DNA of 64,000 nt from Aeromonas dhakensis (GTDB lineage: Bacteria > Pseudomonadota > Gammaproteobacteria > Enterobacterales > Aeromonadaceae). The notes beneath the pieces are model-generated. The model was not told the DNA's origin and ran no database searches. It worked only from the letters and a program-made list of their open reading frames with translations. Both the position numbers and the translations under genes were made by a program. Positions 8,025 through 15,947 of the stretch are shown here, in pieces. Every line of letters begins with the position of its first letter. Position 1 is the first letter of the stretch. The DNA lies in contig NZ_CDBH01000072.1 of the NCBI RefSeq assembly GCF_000820305.1, forward strand, positions 1-64,000, read 5' to 3'.

Positions 8025-8438
8025 ATGTCTGTGTTATCTGCTTTTTCTTTTTCCACCAAGCGTCTGCGCGTCATTCAGGGCGTTCTGTTATCCACCTTGT
8101 TGTGGGCGTTGGCCGCCCCGGCCATGGCCGATGATGAATTTCGGCTGGGCAAGACCATTCTGCTCGGGGTCGGCGATCATCCCGCCATCATCCCCATGCT
8201 CGCCTGCCGGCCGACCAAATCCATCATGGTCAAGGCTGGGCGGGAATTAACCCTGGAGCGGGTCAAGGTGTTTTATGGCAATGATCGCAGCAAGACCCTC
8301 TATTTCGGCAAGGAGCTGAGAGAGGATCAGGAGTCGGAGTGGAAATCCCTCGGCAGCCGGCTCTGCATCAAGCGGATCGAGGTATACGGCAATTCGGAAG
8401 GGAGTCGGGCCGGGGTCAAGGTGTACGGCCGCAAATAA
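8025..8438 (+). CDS. Small exported protein, DUF2541-like (YaaI-like)
   Basis: A 137-residue protein. Residues 1-36 form a signal peptide (basic KRLR, hydrophobic core, then APAMADD), so it is predicted to be periplasmic. The mature part resembles the E. coli YaaI/DUF2541 family: a beta-rich pattern with VKVFYGND, a central SEWKSL, a conserved Cys in RLCIKRIEVYG and a VKVYG ending. Two cysteines (in MLACRP and RLCIK) may form a disulfide. The function of this family is not known. The ATG at 8025 was chosen for its GGGAGG site; frames that extend upstream run into apeR. Confidence 0.65.
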   Translation: MSVLSAFSFSTKRLRVIQGVLLSTLLWALAAPAMADDEFRLGKTILLGVGDHPAIIPMLACRPTKSIMVKAGRELTLERVKVFYGNDRSKTLYFGKELREDQESEWKSLGSRLCIKRIEVYGNSEGSRAGVKVYGRK

Positions 8439-8443
8439 GCAAA

Positions 8444-8475
8444 GGGCGGGGCAAATCCCCGCCCAGCTTTTATTT
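8444..8475. terminator. Bidirectional terminator between the DUF2541-like gene and mogA
   Basis: An 8-bp GC stem (GGGCGGGG ... CCCCGCCC) with a 5-base loop, followed on the + strand by a T-rich stretch and on the - strand by TTTGCTTATTT. The flanking genes converge on it. Confidence 0.75.
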
Positions 8476-9000
8476 CTTCGGGCGAAACGGCTTGATGACG
8501 GTCTCGTCGCACTCGAGATAGGGGCCTTCCATCAGATCGATGCAGTAGGGGATGGCGGGGAAGACCGCATCCAGACATTCGCGGATGGACTTGGGCTTGC
8601 CCGGCAGGTTGACGATGAGCGAGCTGCCGCGCAGACCGGCGGTCTGGCGCGACAGGATGGCGGTCGGCACGAACTTGAGGGATTCGGCCCGCATCAGCTC
8701 GCCAAAGCCAGGCATCATGCGATCGCACACCGCCTCGGTTGCCTCCGGGGTAACGTCCCGTTTGGCCGGCCCGGTGCCACCTGTGGTGACGATGAGGCTG
8801 CACTGCTCCTGATCCGCCAGCCGGATCAGGGTTGCCTCGATCTGCTCCTGCTCGTCGGGGATCACCTCATAAAGGGGTTCCCATTCCGAGGTCAGATAGG
8901 CGTTCAGGGTGTCGATGATGGCCTTGCCGGAGAGATCTTCGTAGATGCCCGCACTGGCGCGATCGCTGACGGTGACGATACCGATTCTTGCCTTGCTCAT
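8470..9000 (-). CDS. mogA: Molybdopterin adenylyltransferase
   Basis: A 176-residue protein similar along its length to MogA, which adenylates molybdopterin before molybdate insertion to make molybdenum cofactor in the cytoplasm. The MPT-binding motif VTTGGTGPAKRDVTPEAT is intact, as is the LPGKPKS segment. Length equals the usual MogA (about 190). The cofactor would be needed by TorA, encoded at the other end of this window. The gene stands alone on the - strand and shares its 3' terminator with the convergent neighbour. Confidence 0.93.
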   Translation of the reverse strand: MSKARIGIVTVSDRASAGIYEDLSGKAIIDTLNAYLTSEWEPLYEVIPDEQEQIEATLIRLADQEQCSLIVTTGGTGPAKRDVTPEATEAVCDRMMPGFGELMRAESLKFVPTAILSRQTAGLRGSSLIVNLPGKPKSIRECLDAVFPAIPYCIDLMEGPYLECDETVIKPFRPKK

Positions 9001-9398
9001 GGTCTGCTCTTGGTTGCCGCTATAAGTGGCAAATAAAATAACATAATCAGCAAGATATGTTAAACCAGCCAGATCGCGGCGCGAAGGCGAGCGTCAAATG
9101 GCAAACTATATTGGCCGCTTCCTTTCAATAAGACATAACATCGGCATATTGCCGTGCCAAAAATGTATAAACAAACCCGCCGCAGATATTCAGGAATAAT
9201 CGCTTGATCCATAACGAATAACCGGGGCGGGGTTTCCATGCGCCGTCATCTTTTGGCGCAGCGGGAGGGGAAAGCCGGCCTCATGGATTGAACCGCAGCG
9301 GGGTTCGGCTTATATAACACCTGAAGCGATTGGTGAAAATATGAACCGATTGTTGTTGTTTGAGTATCACCATGCAGCGGCTGGCCGCGGGAGGGCAT
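9001..9398. other. Intergenic region between divergent mogA and the DUF3135 gene
   Basis: The stretch holds the presumed mogA promoter (AT-rich part near 9020-9065, - strand) and a sigma-70-type promoter for the + strand gene listed separately. A GCGCC ... GGCGC pairing occurs at about 9241-9258. No open frame or RNA gene was recognised here. Confidence 0.5.
9288..9316 (+). promoter_or_regulatory. Sigma-70-type promoter for the DUF3135 gene
   Basis: TTGAAC (9288-9293) and TATATA (9311-9316) are separated by exactly 17 bases. The gene starts about 75 bases downstream of the expected transcription start. Confidence 0.5.
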
Positions 9399-9740
9399 AT
9401 GGAGTTGCCTGATTTTGATACCTTGAAACGGCTGGCGGTAGCGGAGCCCGAGCGGCTCGACGAGTTGCTTCAGCAAGAGATAGAAGGTCTGATAGACCGG
9501 GTCAGCCCGCAGCAGCAAATGCGCCTGCGCGGCCTGCAATTTCGCATCGACTGTCAGCGCCAGCTGGCCAAGAACAACATGGACAGCTGCATCCGGATTG
9601 CCGCCATGATGCACGACTCCTTTTATTCCATGCGCTGTGAAATGGTTCAGCTCAATAATCCTGATTATGTTGAACCGCTACCGGAATATAAAGAGAACAA
9701 CATCCTCTATTTCAGTGATTATTATCGCAAGAAAAAATAA
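9399..9740 (+). CDS. DUF3135 family protein
   Basis: A 113-residue, mostly helical soluble protein. The N-terminus ELPDFDTLKRLA and the central QQQMRLRGLQFRIDCQRQLA are characteristic of the DUF3135 family, found in aquatic gammaproteobacteria; no function is established. The C-terminus is rich in Tyr and Lys. The start at ATG 9399 is chosen because CGGGAGGG lies 5 bases before it and the homology begins at MELPDFD; ATG 9372 would add nine residues. No signal peptide or membrane helix is evident. Confidence 0.7.
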   Translation: MELPDFDTLKRLAVAEPERLDELLQQEIEGLIDRVSPQQQMRLRGLQFRIDCQRQLAKNNMDSCIRIAAMMHDSFYSMRCEMVQLNNPDYVEPLPEYKENNILYFSDYYRKKK

Positions 9741-9974
9741 TATTATTCCGGGTGAGTCATTTTGATATATTCCCGTCATTGTTGTGGTTTCCGGGTGAGG
9801 CTATCTGACTGGCGTTGAACAGTTTGGGGTGATTTGTAATCTATTTGATGTATTTTTGTGTCGCTTTTTATTTTATTTGAGTTTGTTTATTGGCGTGATA
9901 TGTGTAGATGAACGGCGCCGATAGTTAGGCTAACATGGCGACACTTTTTTAATTTGCTACGACTCGAAGGGATT
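9741..9974. other. AT-rich intergenic region upstream of yjjP
   Basis: About 230 bases, markedly richer in A and T than the neighbourhood, with several T-runs. It must hold the promoter of the yjjP group; no clear -35/-10 pair stands out. The likely yjjP ribosome binding site is GAAGGGA, just before ATG 9975. Confidence 0.4.
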
Positions 9975-10772
9975 ATGAGAAGTATCACACCAAGGCGGGT
10001 GCTGTCGCGGGAACAGCAGACGGAGATCACCCGGATCATCGTCAAGGTGGGCCAGATGCTGGCCCAGTTCGGCGCCGAGAGTCGCATCATAGAGCAGACC
10101 ACGGTCCGGCTCGGCATGGCGCTCGGGCTGGAGAGCGTCGAGATGGCCATCTCCTCCAGCGCCATCGTGCTCACCAGCCTCTATCAGGGCAGTTGCGTCA
10201 CCACCACTCGGCGGGTGCGCGAGCACGGCATCAACATGCAGGTGGTGTGCGAGATCCAGCGAATCTGCATCATGGCGGAGAAGGATCTGATCGGCGCGCG
10301 GGAAGTGCGTCAGCGCCTGGAGGCCATAGTACCGTTCCACTATCACCCCTGGCTGGTGGTGCCCATGGTGGGGCTCTCCTGCGGTGCCTTCAGTCTGCTG
10401 TTTGGCGGTGACTGGCCCATCTTCCTGGTGACCTGCTTCTCGGCTTCGGTCGCCATGCGGGCGCGCCAGCTGATGGCGCGTCATCACCACAGCCCCCTCA
10501 TCAATTTTGCCACCACCGGCTTTATCGCCACCCTGCTCGCCTCCAGCGCGACCTTCTTCAACTGGGGGGCCCAGCCCTATCTCGCCATGGCGGCCAGCGT
10601 ACTGCTGCTGGTGCCGGGCTTTCCGCTCATCAATGCGGTCTCCGACATGGTGAAGGGTTACTTCAACATGGGGCTGGCCCGCTGGGGCACGGCGACCCTG
10701 CTCACCATCAGCGCGGCGATAGGCATCATCCTCGCCATGTCGGTGACCGGTATCTGGGGGTGGAAGGTATGA
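9975..10772 (+). CDS. yjjP: Threonine/serine exporter-type membrane protein, N-terminal half (YjjP)
   Basis: A 265-residue protein of the ThrE/DUF1212 family. The N-terminal soluble part has GAESRIIEQTT and VEMAISSSAIVLTS, which match E. coli YjjP closely, and the C-terminal half has about five membrane helices with the near-identical motif AASVLLLVPGFPLINAVSDM. In E. coli YjjP works with YjjB as a split ThrE-like exporter (reported for succinate; related proteins export threonine and serine). Start at ATG 9975 (GAAGGGA upstream). The last 48 bases are the first copy of a 122-bp tandem repeat, and the stop overlaps the ATG of a mini-ORF instead of yjjB. Confidence 0.9.
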   Translation: MRSITPRRVLSREQQTEITRIIVKVGQMLAQFGAESRIIEQTTVRLGMALGLESVEMAISSSAIVLTSLYQGSCVTTTRRVREHGINMQVVCEIQRICIMAEKDLIGAREVRQRLEAIVPFHYHPWLVVPMVGLSCGAFSLLFGGDWPIFLVTCFSASVAMRARQLMARHHHSPLINFATTGFIATLLASSATFFNWGAQPYLAMAASVLLLVPGFPLINAVSDMVKGYFNMGLARWGTATLLTISAAIGIILAMSVTGIWGWKV

Positions 10773-11000
10773 AGATTTTTGACGCTGTATCGACCCTGTT
10801 GAGCGGGGCAAACCGGCGATCCATCAGCGCGCGGAACCATATCGGGATCATCCTCGCCATGTCGGTGACCGGTATCTGGGGGTGGAAGGTATGAAGAGCT
10901 TTGACGTTGTATCGACCCTGTTGCTCGGGGCAAACCGGTTATCCATCAGCGCGCGGAACCATATCGGGATCATTCTCGCCATGTCGGTGACAGGAAGCTG
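10725..11000 (+). repeat. 122-bp tandem repeat, two full copies and a partial third, built from the yjjP 3' end
   Basis: Copies start at 10725, 10847 and 10969 (each with ATCATCCTCGCC or ATCATTCTCGCC). Units 1 and 2 differ at only about 7 of 122 positions, with no insertion or deletion; unit 3 keeps about 25 matching bases and then diverges into the yjjB ribosome binding site. Each unit includes the last codons and stop of yjjP and an ATGAAG start. Confidence 0.93.
10769..10894 (+). CDS. Mini-ORF 1 between yjjP and yjjB (41 residues)
   Basis: ATG 10769 overlaps the yjjP stop (ATGA) and the frame runs 41 codons to TGA 10892-10894. Its last 15 residues repeat the yjjP C-terminus exactly (ILAMSVTGIWGWKV), preceded by a novel 26-residue part beginning MKIFDAVSTLLSGANRR. 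It is thus a hydrophobic-tailed peptide made by duplication. Its stop overlaps the start of mini-ORF 2, so translation from yjjP to yjjB could run through coupled re-initiation. No Shine-Dalgarno beyond GGAAGG in the yjjP end is seen, at a suitable distance. Whether the peptide itself has a function is unknown. Confidence 0.5.
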   Translation: MKIFDAVSTLLSGANRRSISARNHIGIILAMSVTGIWGWKV

Positions 11001-11016
11001 GGGGAGGGTGCCATGA
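10891..11016 (+). CDS. Mini-ORF 2 between yjjP and yjjB (41 residues)
   Basis: ATG 10891 overlaps the stop of mini-ORF 1 and the frame runs 41 codons to TGA 11014-11016, which overlaps the yjjB start at 11013. The sequence parallels mini-ORF 1 (MKSFDVVSTLLLGANRLS, then SARNHIGIILAMSVTG) but ends GSWGRVP. Differences from mini-ORF 1 are nearly all amino-acid changing, and the frame is kept. The GGGAGG near its 3' end serves as yjjB ribosome binding site. Confidence 0.5.
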   Translation: MKSFDVVSTLLLGANRLSISARNHIGIILAMSVTGSWGRVP

Positions 11017-11480
11017 TGGATCTGCTCTGGCTGCTGGTCAAGGATGCCTTCTGGTCGGCCATTCCGGCAGTGGGCTTTGCCATGCTGTTCAACGTGCCAC
11101 CACGGATGTTGAAGTACTGCGCCATGGGCGGCGCACTGGCTCACAGCCTGCGTACCCTGCTCATTCACCATGGCATGCCCATCGAGTGGGCCACCCTGGC
11201 GGCGGCGACCACGGTCGGTTTTGTCTGCGTCTACTGGTCGCGCCGGCTGCTGGCGCCGCGCCCGGTGTTCAGCGTCGCCTCCATCATCCCCATGATCCCG
11301 GGCAGCTATGCCTTCAAGGCGATGATCGCCGTGGTGGAGCTCAATATCTCCGGGGTGACCATGGAGCTTATCCAGAGCGCGGTGGAGAACGGCCTCAAGG
11401 CGTTGTTTATCGTGGGGGCCCTGAGTTTCGGTTTGGCGATCCCCTCCCTGGTCGTGTACCGTAATCGCCCCATTATCTGA
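11013..11480 (+). CDS. yjjB: Threonine/serine exporter-type membrane protein, C-terminal half (YjjB)
   Basis: A 155-residue protein with about five membrane helices, of the ThrE C-terminal (DUF3815) family. Recognisable are FNVPPRMLKYCAMGGALAH near residue 26-44 and the PMIPGSYAFKAM segment. It is the partner of YjjP. ATG 11013 overlaps the stop of mini-ORF 2 and has GGGAGGG 4-8 bases upstream. In E. coli the two genes are adjacent as well; the two mini-ORFs in between are special to this sequence. Confidence 0.9.
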   Translation: MMDLLWLLVKDAFWSAIPAVGFAMLFNVPPRMLKYCAMGGALAHSLRTLLIHHGMPIEWATLAAATTVGFVCVYWSRRLLAPRPVFSVASIIPMIPGSYAFKAMIAVVELNISGVTMELIQSAVENGLKALFIVGALSFGLAIPSLVVYRNRPII

Positions 11481-11504
11481 CAGACGGTGCGAGAGGTTGA
11501 CCCC

Positions 11505-11996
11505 ATGATGATTTCCATGATTGCCGCCATGGCCCACGATCGGGTGATCGGCCTGGACAACCAGATGCCCTGGCACCTGCCGGCGGATCTGGCCCACTTC
11601 AAGCGGGTGACCCTGGGCAAGCCGGTGCTGATGGGGCGCAAGACCTTTGAATCCATTGGGCGGCCGCTGCCTGGCCGCCGCAATCTGGTGATCAGCCGCA
11701 ACCCCGACTACCGGGCTGACGGCGTGGAGGTCATCGACTCGGTGGACGCGGCGCTGGCGCTGCTGGCCGGCAACGACGTGGCCGAGCTGATGGTGATCGG
11801 GGGCGGTCATCTCTACGGCCAGCTGCTGCCACGGGCCGACAGGCTCTATCTGACTCGCATCGATCTGGCGGTGGAGGGGGATACCCGTTTCCCGGCCTTT
11901 GACGAGGGCGACTGGTCCTGTATCGAGCGCGAGTCACATCAGCCCGACGAGAAGAACCCCCACCCCTACCGTTTCGAGACCTGGCAGCGGCGCTGA
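11505..11996 (+). CDS. folA: Dihydrofolate reductase
   Basis: A 163-residue protein (ATG 11505, or MIS from 11508) very similar to E. coli DHFR: MIAAMAHDRVIG, NQMPWHLPADLAHFK with the catalytic Asp, MGRKTFESIGRPLPGR, and VIGGGHLYGQLLPRAD. It reduces dihydrofolate to tetrahydrofolate with NADPH in the cytoplasm. All usual active-site residues are present and length is normal. It lies 24 bases after yjjB and could share its transcript, and it is followed by a strong terminator. Confidence 0.97.
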   Translation: MMISMIAAMAHDRVIGLDNQMPWHLPADLAHFKRVTLGKPVLMGRKTFESIGRPLPGRRNLVISRNPDYRADGVEVIDSVDAALALLAGNDVAELMVIGGGHLYGQLLPRADRLYLTRIDLAVEGDTRFPAFDEGDWSCIERESHQPDEKNPHPYRFETWQRR

Positions 11997-12023
11997 CGGC
12001 TGGCGGATTTCCCCGGTTGATGA

Positions 12024-12055
12024 AAGGCCCCTTGTGTTGCACAAGGGGCCTTTTT
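12024..12055 (+). terminator. Rho-independent terminator after folA
   Basis: An 11-bp stem GGCCCCTTGTG/CACAAGGGGCC with a TTG loop, preceded by AAA and followed by TTTTT. Confidence 0.92.
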
Positions 12056-12510
12056 GCTGTCCGGGACAGGGATTGAATACCCAGGTATTGCGATGTGCCA
12101 TCGCGTGGACACGCCACACCTCAGGCCTCTATTTCACAGTGGAAGTGTGGCAGCGAATGACAATATTATAGTTAGTGTTGTAACTAAATGTGTTGGCCCG
12201 CTAATGAGAGACATGTTCCCTCCTTTTCCCTCCCATTATTGCTCTGTTTTTCTCGCGTTACATGCCTATCTGTCGTTGATTTTGATGGGGTTATATTGAT
12301 TTATTCGGTTGGAATGACAGGGTTTCATTACTCCTGAGTGCATTTTTATGCCTAAAAATAGTCTTTAAAAATCAATAAATTAAAAATTAATCCTTTTGAT
12401 GAGACTCTTATGGTTCTTTTGTTTTCGTTGTTAATTGCTTAGGGTTAAAAGTAATTGGCTCACGTTCGACGGTTTGCCAGGCAGCCCGTCGGCCAAGAAA
12501 AAAGGACAAT
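12056..12510. other. AT-rich region upstream of proVWX
   Basis: About 450 bases; from about 12160 the base composition becomes strongly AT-rich, unlike the flanking coding DNA. It contains a GTTAGTG/AACTAA partial palindrome near 12172-12188 and a CGACGG ... CCGTCG pairing at about 12468-12494 just before the proV ribosome binding site. Curved, AT-rich upstream DNA fits the osmoregulated, H-NS-sensitive proU promoter of enteric bacteria, but no promoter could be fixed by eye. A short frame from 12054 has no family resemblance and is not called. Confidence 0.45.
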
Positions 12511-13707
12511 ATGACAGTCAAACTCGAGGTCAAATCACTCTACAAAATCTTCGGCGATCAGCCGGAAAAAGCGTTCAAATTGCTGGCCAAAGGCCATGAC
12601 CGCGCCAGCATACTGCAAAAAACCGGGCAGACCCTGGGGGTCCAGGATGTCAATCTGGCCATCGACGAAGGGGAGATCTTCGTGGTGATGGGCCTCTCCG
12701 GCTCGGGCAAATCCACCCTGGTGCGTCTCTTCAACCGGCTGATCGAGCCGACCCGCGGCCAGGTGCTGATCGATGGTGAGGACATCGCAGCCATCTCCGA
12801 CAGCGAGCTGCGTCAGGTACGGCGCAAGAAGATCAGCATGGTATTCCAGTCCTTCGCCCTGATGCCGCACCTGAGCGTGCTGGAAAACACCGCCTTCGGG
12901 CTGGAGCTGGCCGGGGTGCCGCTGGCGGAACGTCAGCAGAGCGCCCGCCAGGCGCTGCAGCAGGTGGGGTTGGGGCAGTGGATCGATGCCTTCCCCGATG
13001 CCCTCTCCGGCGGCATGAAGCAGCGGGTCGGGCTGGCCCGTGCCCTTGCCAATGACCCCGACATCCTGCTGATGGACGAGGCCTTTTCGGCGCTGGATCC
13101 ACTGATCCGCACCGAGATGCAGGATGAGCTGCTCAAGCTGCAGGCCAGCCAGCAGCGCACCATCGTCTTCATCTCTCACGATCTGGACGAGGCGATGCGC
13201 ATCGGCGATCGCATCGCCATCATGCAGGACGGCCAGCTGGTGCAGGTCGGCACCCCGGACGAGATCCTCAACCAGCCCGCCAACGACTATGTGCGCGCCT
13301 TCTTTCGCGGGGTGGATCTGGCCCATGTATTCAGCGCCCGTGATGTGGCCAGCCGCAAGCAGATGCCGCTCATCAAGAAGCACACCACCGACGGGCCGGG
13401 CAATGCCCTGCGCCAGCTCAAGGAGCAGGAGCGGGAGTTCGGTTACGTGGTGGATCGCCGGCGCCGCTTCCTCGGGGTCGTCTCGGTGGAGTCGCTCGGT
13501 CAGGCGGTAAGGGCCAAAGGCAGCCTGGAGCAGGCGCTGCTGGCGGACATCCAGCCCATCCTGGCGGACACCGCCCTCAACGAACTGATCAGTCAGGTGG
13601 CGGCCGCCCCCTGTCAGGTGCCCGTGGTCGAGGAGGATGGCACTTATCTGGGCCTCATCTCCAAGGCCAACCTGCTGAACACCCTGGACAGGAGTACCCC
13701 GGCATGA
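12511..13707 (+). CDS. proV: Glycine betaine/proline betaine ABC transporter, ATP-binding subunit
   Basis: A 398-residue protein of the ProV/OpuA type. Walker A is GLSGSGKST (about residues 63-71), the signature LSGGMKQRV (about 168) and Walker B ILLMDEAFSAL follow, and about residues 280-395 form a tandem CBS region that senses ionic strength in this family. The N-terminus KLEVKSLYKIFG is typical of ProV. It powers uptake of osmoprotectants through ProW from the binding protein ProX. AAAGGAC precedes the ATG by 5 bases. The stop overlaps the proW start (ATGA). Confidence 0.95.
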   Translation: MTVKLEVKSLYKIFGDQPEKAFKLLAKGHDRASILQKTGQTLGVQDVNLAIDEGEIFVVMGLSGSGKSTLVRLFNRLIEPTRGQVLIDGEDIAAISDSELRQVRRKKISMVFQSFALMPHLSVLENTAFGLELAGVPLAERQQSARQALQQVGLGQWIDAFPDALSGGMKQRVGLARALANDPDILLMDEAFSALDPLIRTEMQDELLKLQASQQRTIVFISHDLDEAMRIGDRIAIMQDGQLVQVGTPDEILNQPANDYVRAFFRGVDLAHVFSARDVASRKQMPLIKKHTTDGPGNALRQLKEQEREFGYVVDRRRRFLGVVSVESLGQAVRAKGSLEQALLADIQPILADTALNELISQVAAAPCQVPVVEEDGTYLGLISKANLLNTLDRSTPA

Positions 13708-14858
13708 AGCGGATGAATTCCCATTTTTTGCTGAGCGGGCTGTTGGCCCTGGTGCTGCTGGCGAGCCCCTCCCTGCGGGCCGATGAGGTGGCGGCCGACC
13801 CCTGGGGCGCCACGGCCTCCAGTGCCACCGAGGTGGCCGATCCCTGGAGCGATACCGCCACCGCCGCCACCGACTGGCAGAACCAGATCGAGACGGTGGA
13901 TACCACAGCCGCCGTCGACTGGCTGGATCCCTTCCAGCAGGCGCTGGTGCCGCTGGACAGCTGGGTCGAGGGTGGCATCGGCTGGCTGGTGGAGAACCTG
14001 CGACCGCTGTTCCAGCTGATCCGCGCGCCGGTGGAGCTGACCCTGAACGGCATGACCCATCTGCTGCAGACGGTGCCCTCCACCCTGATGATCGGCCTGC
14101 TGACCCTGATCGCCTGGCAACTGGTGAACGGTCGCATGGCGCTGGGGACCCTGGTCTCGCTGGTGATGGTGGGGCTTATCGGCGCCTGGTCCGATGCCAT
14201 GGTGACCCTGTCGCTGGTACTGACCTCGCTCTTTTTCTGCGTCTTGCTCGGGTTGCCGGCCGGCATCCTGCTGGCGCGGAGCGAGCGACTGTCGCGCTGG
14301 ACCCGGCCCTTGCTGGATGCCATGCAGACCACCCCGGCGTTCGTCTACCTCATCCCCATCGTGATGCTGTTCGGCATCGGCAACGTGCCCGGGGTGGTGG
14401 TGACCGTCATCTTTGCGCTGCCGCCGATGATCCGGCTCACCATGCTGGGGATCCGCCAGGTGCCCGCCGATCTGGTAGAGGCGGCCCACTCGTTCGGTGC
14501 CAGCCCCTCCCAGCTGCTGTTCAAGGTACAGCTGCCGCTCGCCATGCCCACCATCATGGCCGGGGTCAACCAGACCCTGATGCTGGCGCTCTCCATGGTA
14601 GTGATCGCCTCCATGATCGCGGTAGGGGGCCTCGGCCAGATGGTGCTGCGTGGCATCGGCCGGCTCGACATGGGACTCGCCTCCATCGGCGGCCTCGGCA
14701 TAGTGCTGCTGGCCATCGTGCTCGACCGCCTGACCCAGGCGATGGGACAGCCGGATCGCAGCCGGACCGGACGCTGGTATCAGCGCGGCCCCGCCGCCCT
14801 GCTGCTGCGCCTGCTCGGTCGCGACAAGCCAATCGATTACAAAGGAGTAAATGCATGA
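13704..14858 (+). CDS. proW: Glycine betaine ABC transporter, permease subunit
   Basis: A 384-residue inner membrane permease. A long hydrophilic N-terminal stretch (about residues 28-95, rich in Ala, Asp, Trp and Thr, with two WGAT/WSDT-like repeats) follows a first hydrophobic segment, as in ProW, whose N-terminal tail is periplasmic. The binding-protein-dependent transport signature is at about 250-285 (EAAHSFGASPSQLLFKVQLP). About 6-7 membrane helices follow. It overlaps proV at the start and proX at the end (ATGA 14855-14858). Confidence 0.94.
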   Translation: MKRMNSHFLLSGLLALVLLASPSLRADEVAADPWGATASSATEVADPWSDTATAATDWQNQIETVDTTAAVDWLDPFQQALVPLDSWVEGGIGWLVENLRPLFQLIRAPVELTLNGMTHLLQTVPSTLMIGLLTLIAWQLVNGRMALGTLVSLVMVGLIGAWSDAMVTLSLVLTSLFFCVLLGLPAGILLARSERLSRWTRPLLDAMQTTPAFVYLIPIVMLFGIGNVPGVVVTVIFALPPMIRLTMLGIRQVPADLVEAAHSFGASPSQLLFKVQLPLAMPTIMAGVNQTLMLALSMVVIASMIAVGGLGQMVLRGIGRLDMGLASIGGLGIVLLAIVLDRLTQAMGQPDRSRTGRWYQRGPAALLLRLLGRDKPIDYKGVNA

Positions 14859-15856
14859 GACTGATCACCAAAAGGCTGACCCTGGGCTCCCTGCTGCTGA
14901 GCGCCCAGCTGTTCGGTCCGCTCGCCATGGCCAGTACCGAGCTGCCGGGGGAGGGCGTGCGCGTTCAGCCCCTGCAGAGCTCCTTGCCGGAGGAGAGCTT
15001 TCAGACCCTGCTGGTCAGCAAGCTGATGGCGCGCCTCGGCTATGACGTCCAGCCGGCTCAGGAGGTGGATTACAACGTGGCCTACGCCTCGGTGGCGCAG
15101 GGGGATGGCACTTTTCTGGCCTTCAACTGGATACCGCTGCAGAACAACAAATATGAGCAGGCGGGGGGGGACAAGGTGTTCTTCCGTGAGGGCACCTATG
15201 TGGCCGGGGCCGCCCAGGGTTATCTCATCGACAAGCAGACCGCGACCCGCTATGGCATCACCAACCTGGGACAGCTCAAGGATCCCAAGCTGGCTGCGCT
15301 GTTTGACGGCGATGGCGACGGCAAGGCCGATCTCATCGGTTGCAACCCGGGCTGGGGTTGCGAAGAGGCGATCAACCGCCATCTGGCCGAGTTCGGGCTG
15401 ACCCCCACCGTCACCCACAAGCAGGGCAACTATGCGGCGCTCATCGCCGATACCCAGGCCCGCTTCAAGAGCGGCAAGCCGGTGCTCTACTACACCTGGA
15501 CCCCCTACTGGCTCAGCAGCGAGCTGGTGCCCGGCAGGGATGTGGTGTGGCTGCAGGTGCCCGCCGATGGCCCTGATGCGGCCAAGACCCGGCTGCCGAA
15601 CGGCAAGAATTATGGCTTCCCGGTCAACACCATGCACATCGTCGCCAACAAGCGGTTCGCCGAGGCCAACCCGGCGGCCGCCAAGCTCTTTTCCATCGTC
15701 AAGCTGCCACTGAATGACATCAACGTGCAGAACGGTCTGATGAACAAGGGGCAGAACAAGCCGGCGGATGTGGAGCGTCACGCCGATGCCTGGCTCAAGG
15801 GCCACGAGGCGCTGGTGAACGACTGGCTGACCCAGGCGCGCGCCGCCGCCAGGTAA
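14855..15856 (+). CDS. proX: Glycine betaine ABC transporter, periplasmic binding protein
   Basis: A 333-residue secreted protein. The signal peptide ends at AMA-S (about residue 25). The mature part follows E. coli ProX closely: VQPLQSSLPEESFQTLLVS, the aromatic-box segments FNWIPLQNNKYEQ and YTWTPYW whose tryptophans hold the quaternary ammonium, and GCNPGWGCEEAIN with a conserved disulfide pair. It delivers glycine betaine to ProVW. A GGAG lies 10 bases upstream of the ATG. A strong terminator follows. Confidence 0.95.
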   Translation: MRLITKRLTLGSLLLSAQLFGPLAMASTELPGEGVRVQPLQSSLPEESFQTLLVSKLMARLGYDVQPAQEVDYNVAYASVAQGDGTFLAFNWIPLQNNKYEQAGGDKVFFREGTYVAGAAQGYLIDKQTATRYGITNLGQLKDPKLAALFDGDGDGKADLIGCNPGWGCEEAINRHLAEFGLTPTVTHKQGNYAALIADTQARFKSGKPVLYYTWTPYWLSSELVPGRDVVWLQVPADGPDAAKTRLPNGKNYGFPVNTMHIVANKRFAEANPAAAKLFSIVKLPLNDINVQNGLMNKGQNKPADVERHADAWLKGHEALVNDWLTQARAAAR

Positions 15857-15887
15857 TGAGGGGCGGTACGTCACCCTTTACGCAAAG

Positions 15888-15918
15888 AAAAACGCCCGGC
15901 AGTTGCCGGGCGTTTTTT
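15888..15918. terminator. Rho-independent terminator between proX and cysH
   Basis: AAAAACGCCCGGCA paired with TGCCGGGCGTTTTTT, a 2-base gap in the loop; A-run and T-run on both sides make it usable in both directions for the convergent genes. Confidence 0.92.
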
Positions 15919-15947
15919 ATGGGAGCCGTGCGGGGAGAACGTCTGGC

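Noticed and set aside
10658..10933. - strand frames through the 122-bp repeats
   Set aside because: Repetitive Arg/Pro-rich translation of the duplicated DNA with no start context.
12054..12299. 81-codon + strand frame after folA
   Set aside because: No Shine-Dalgarno, begins in the folA terminator area and lies in AT-rich upstream DNA of proV.
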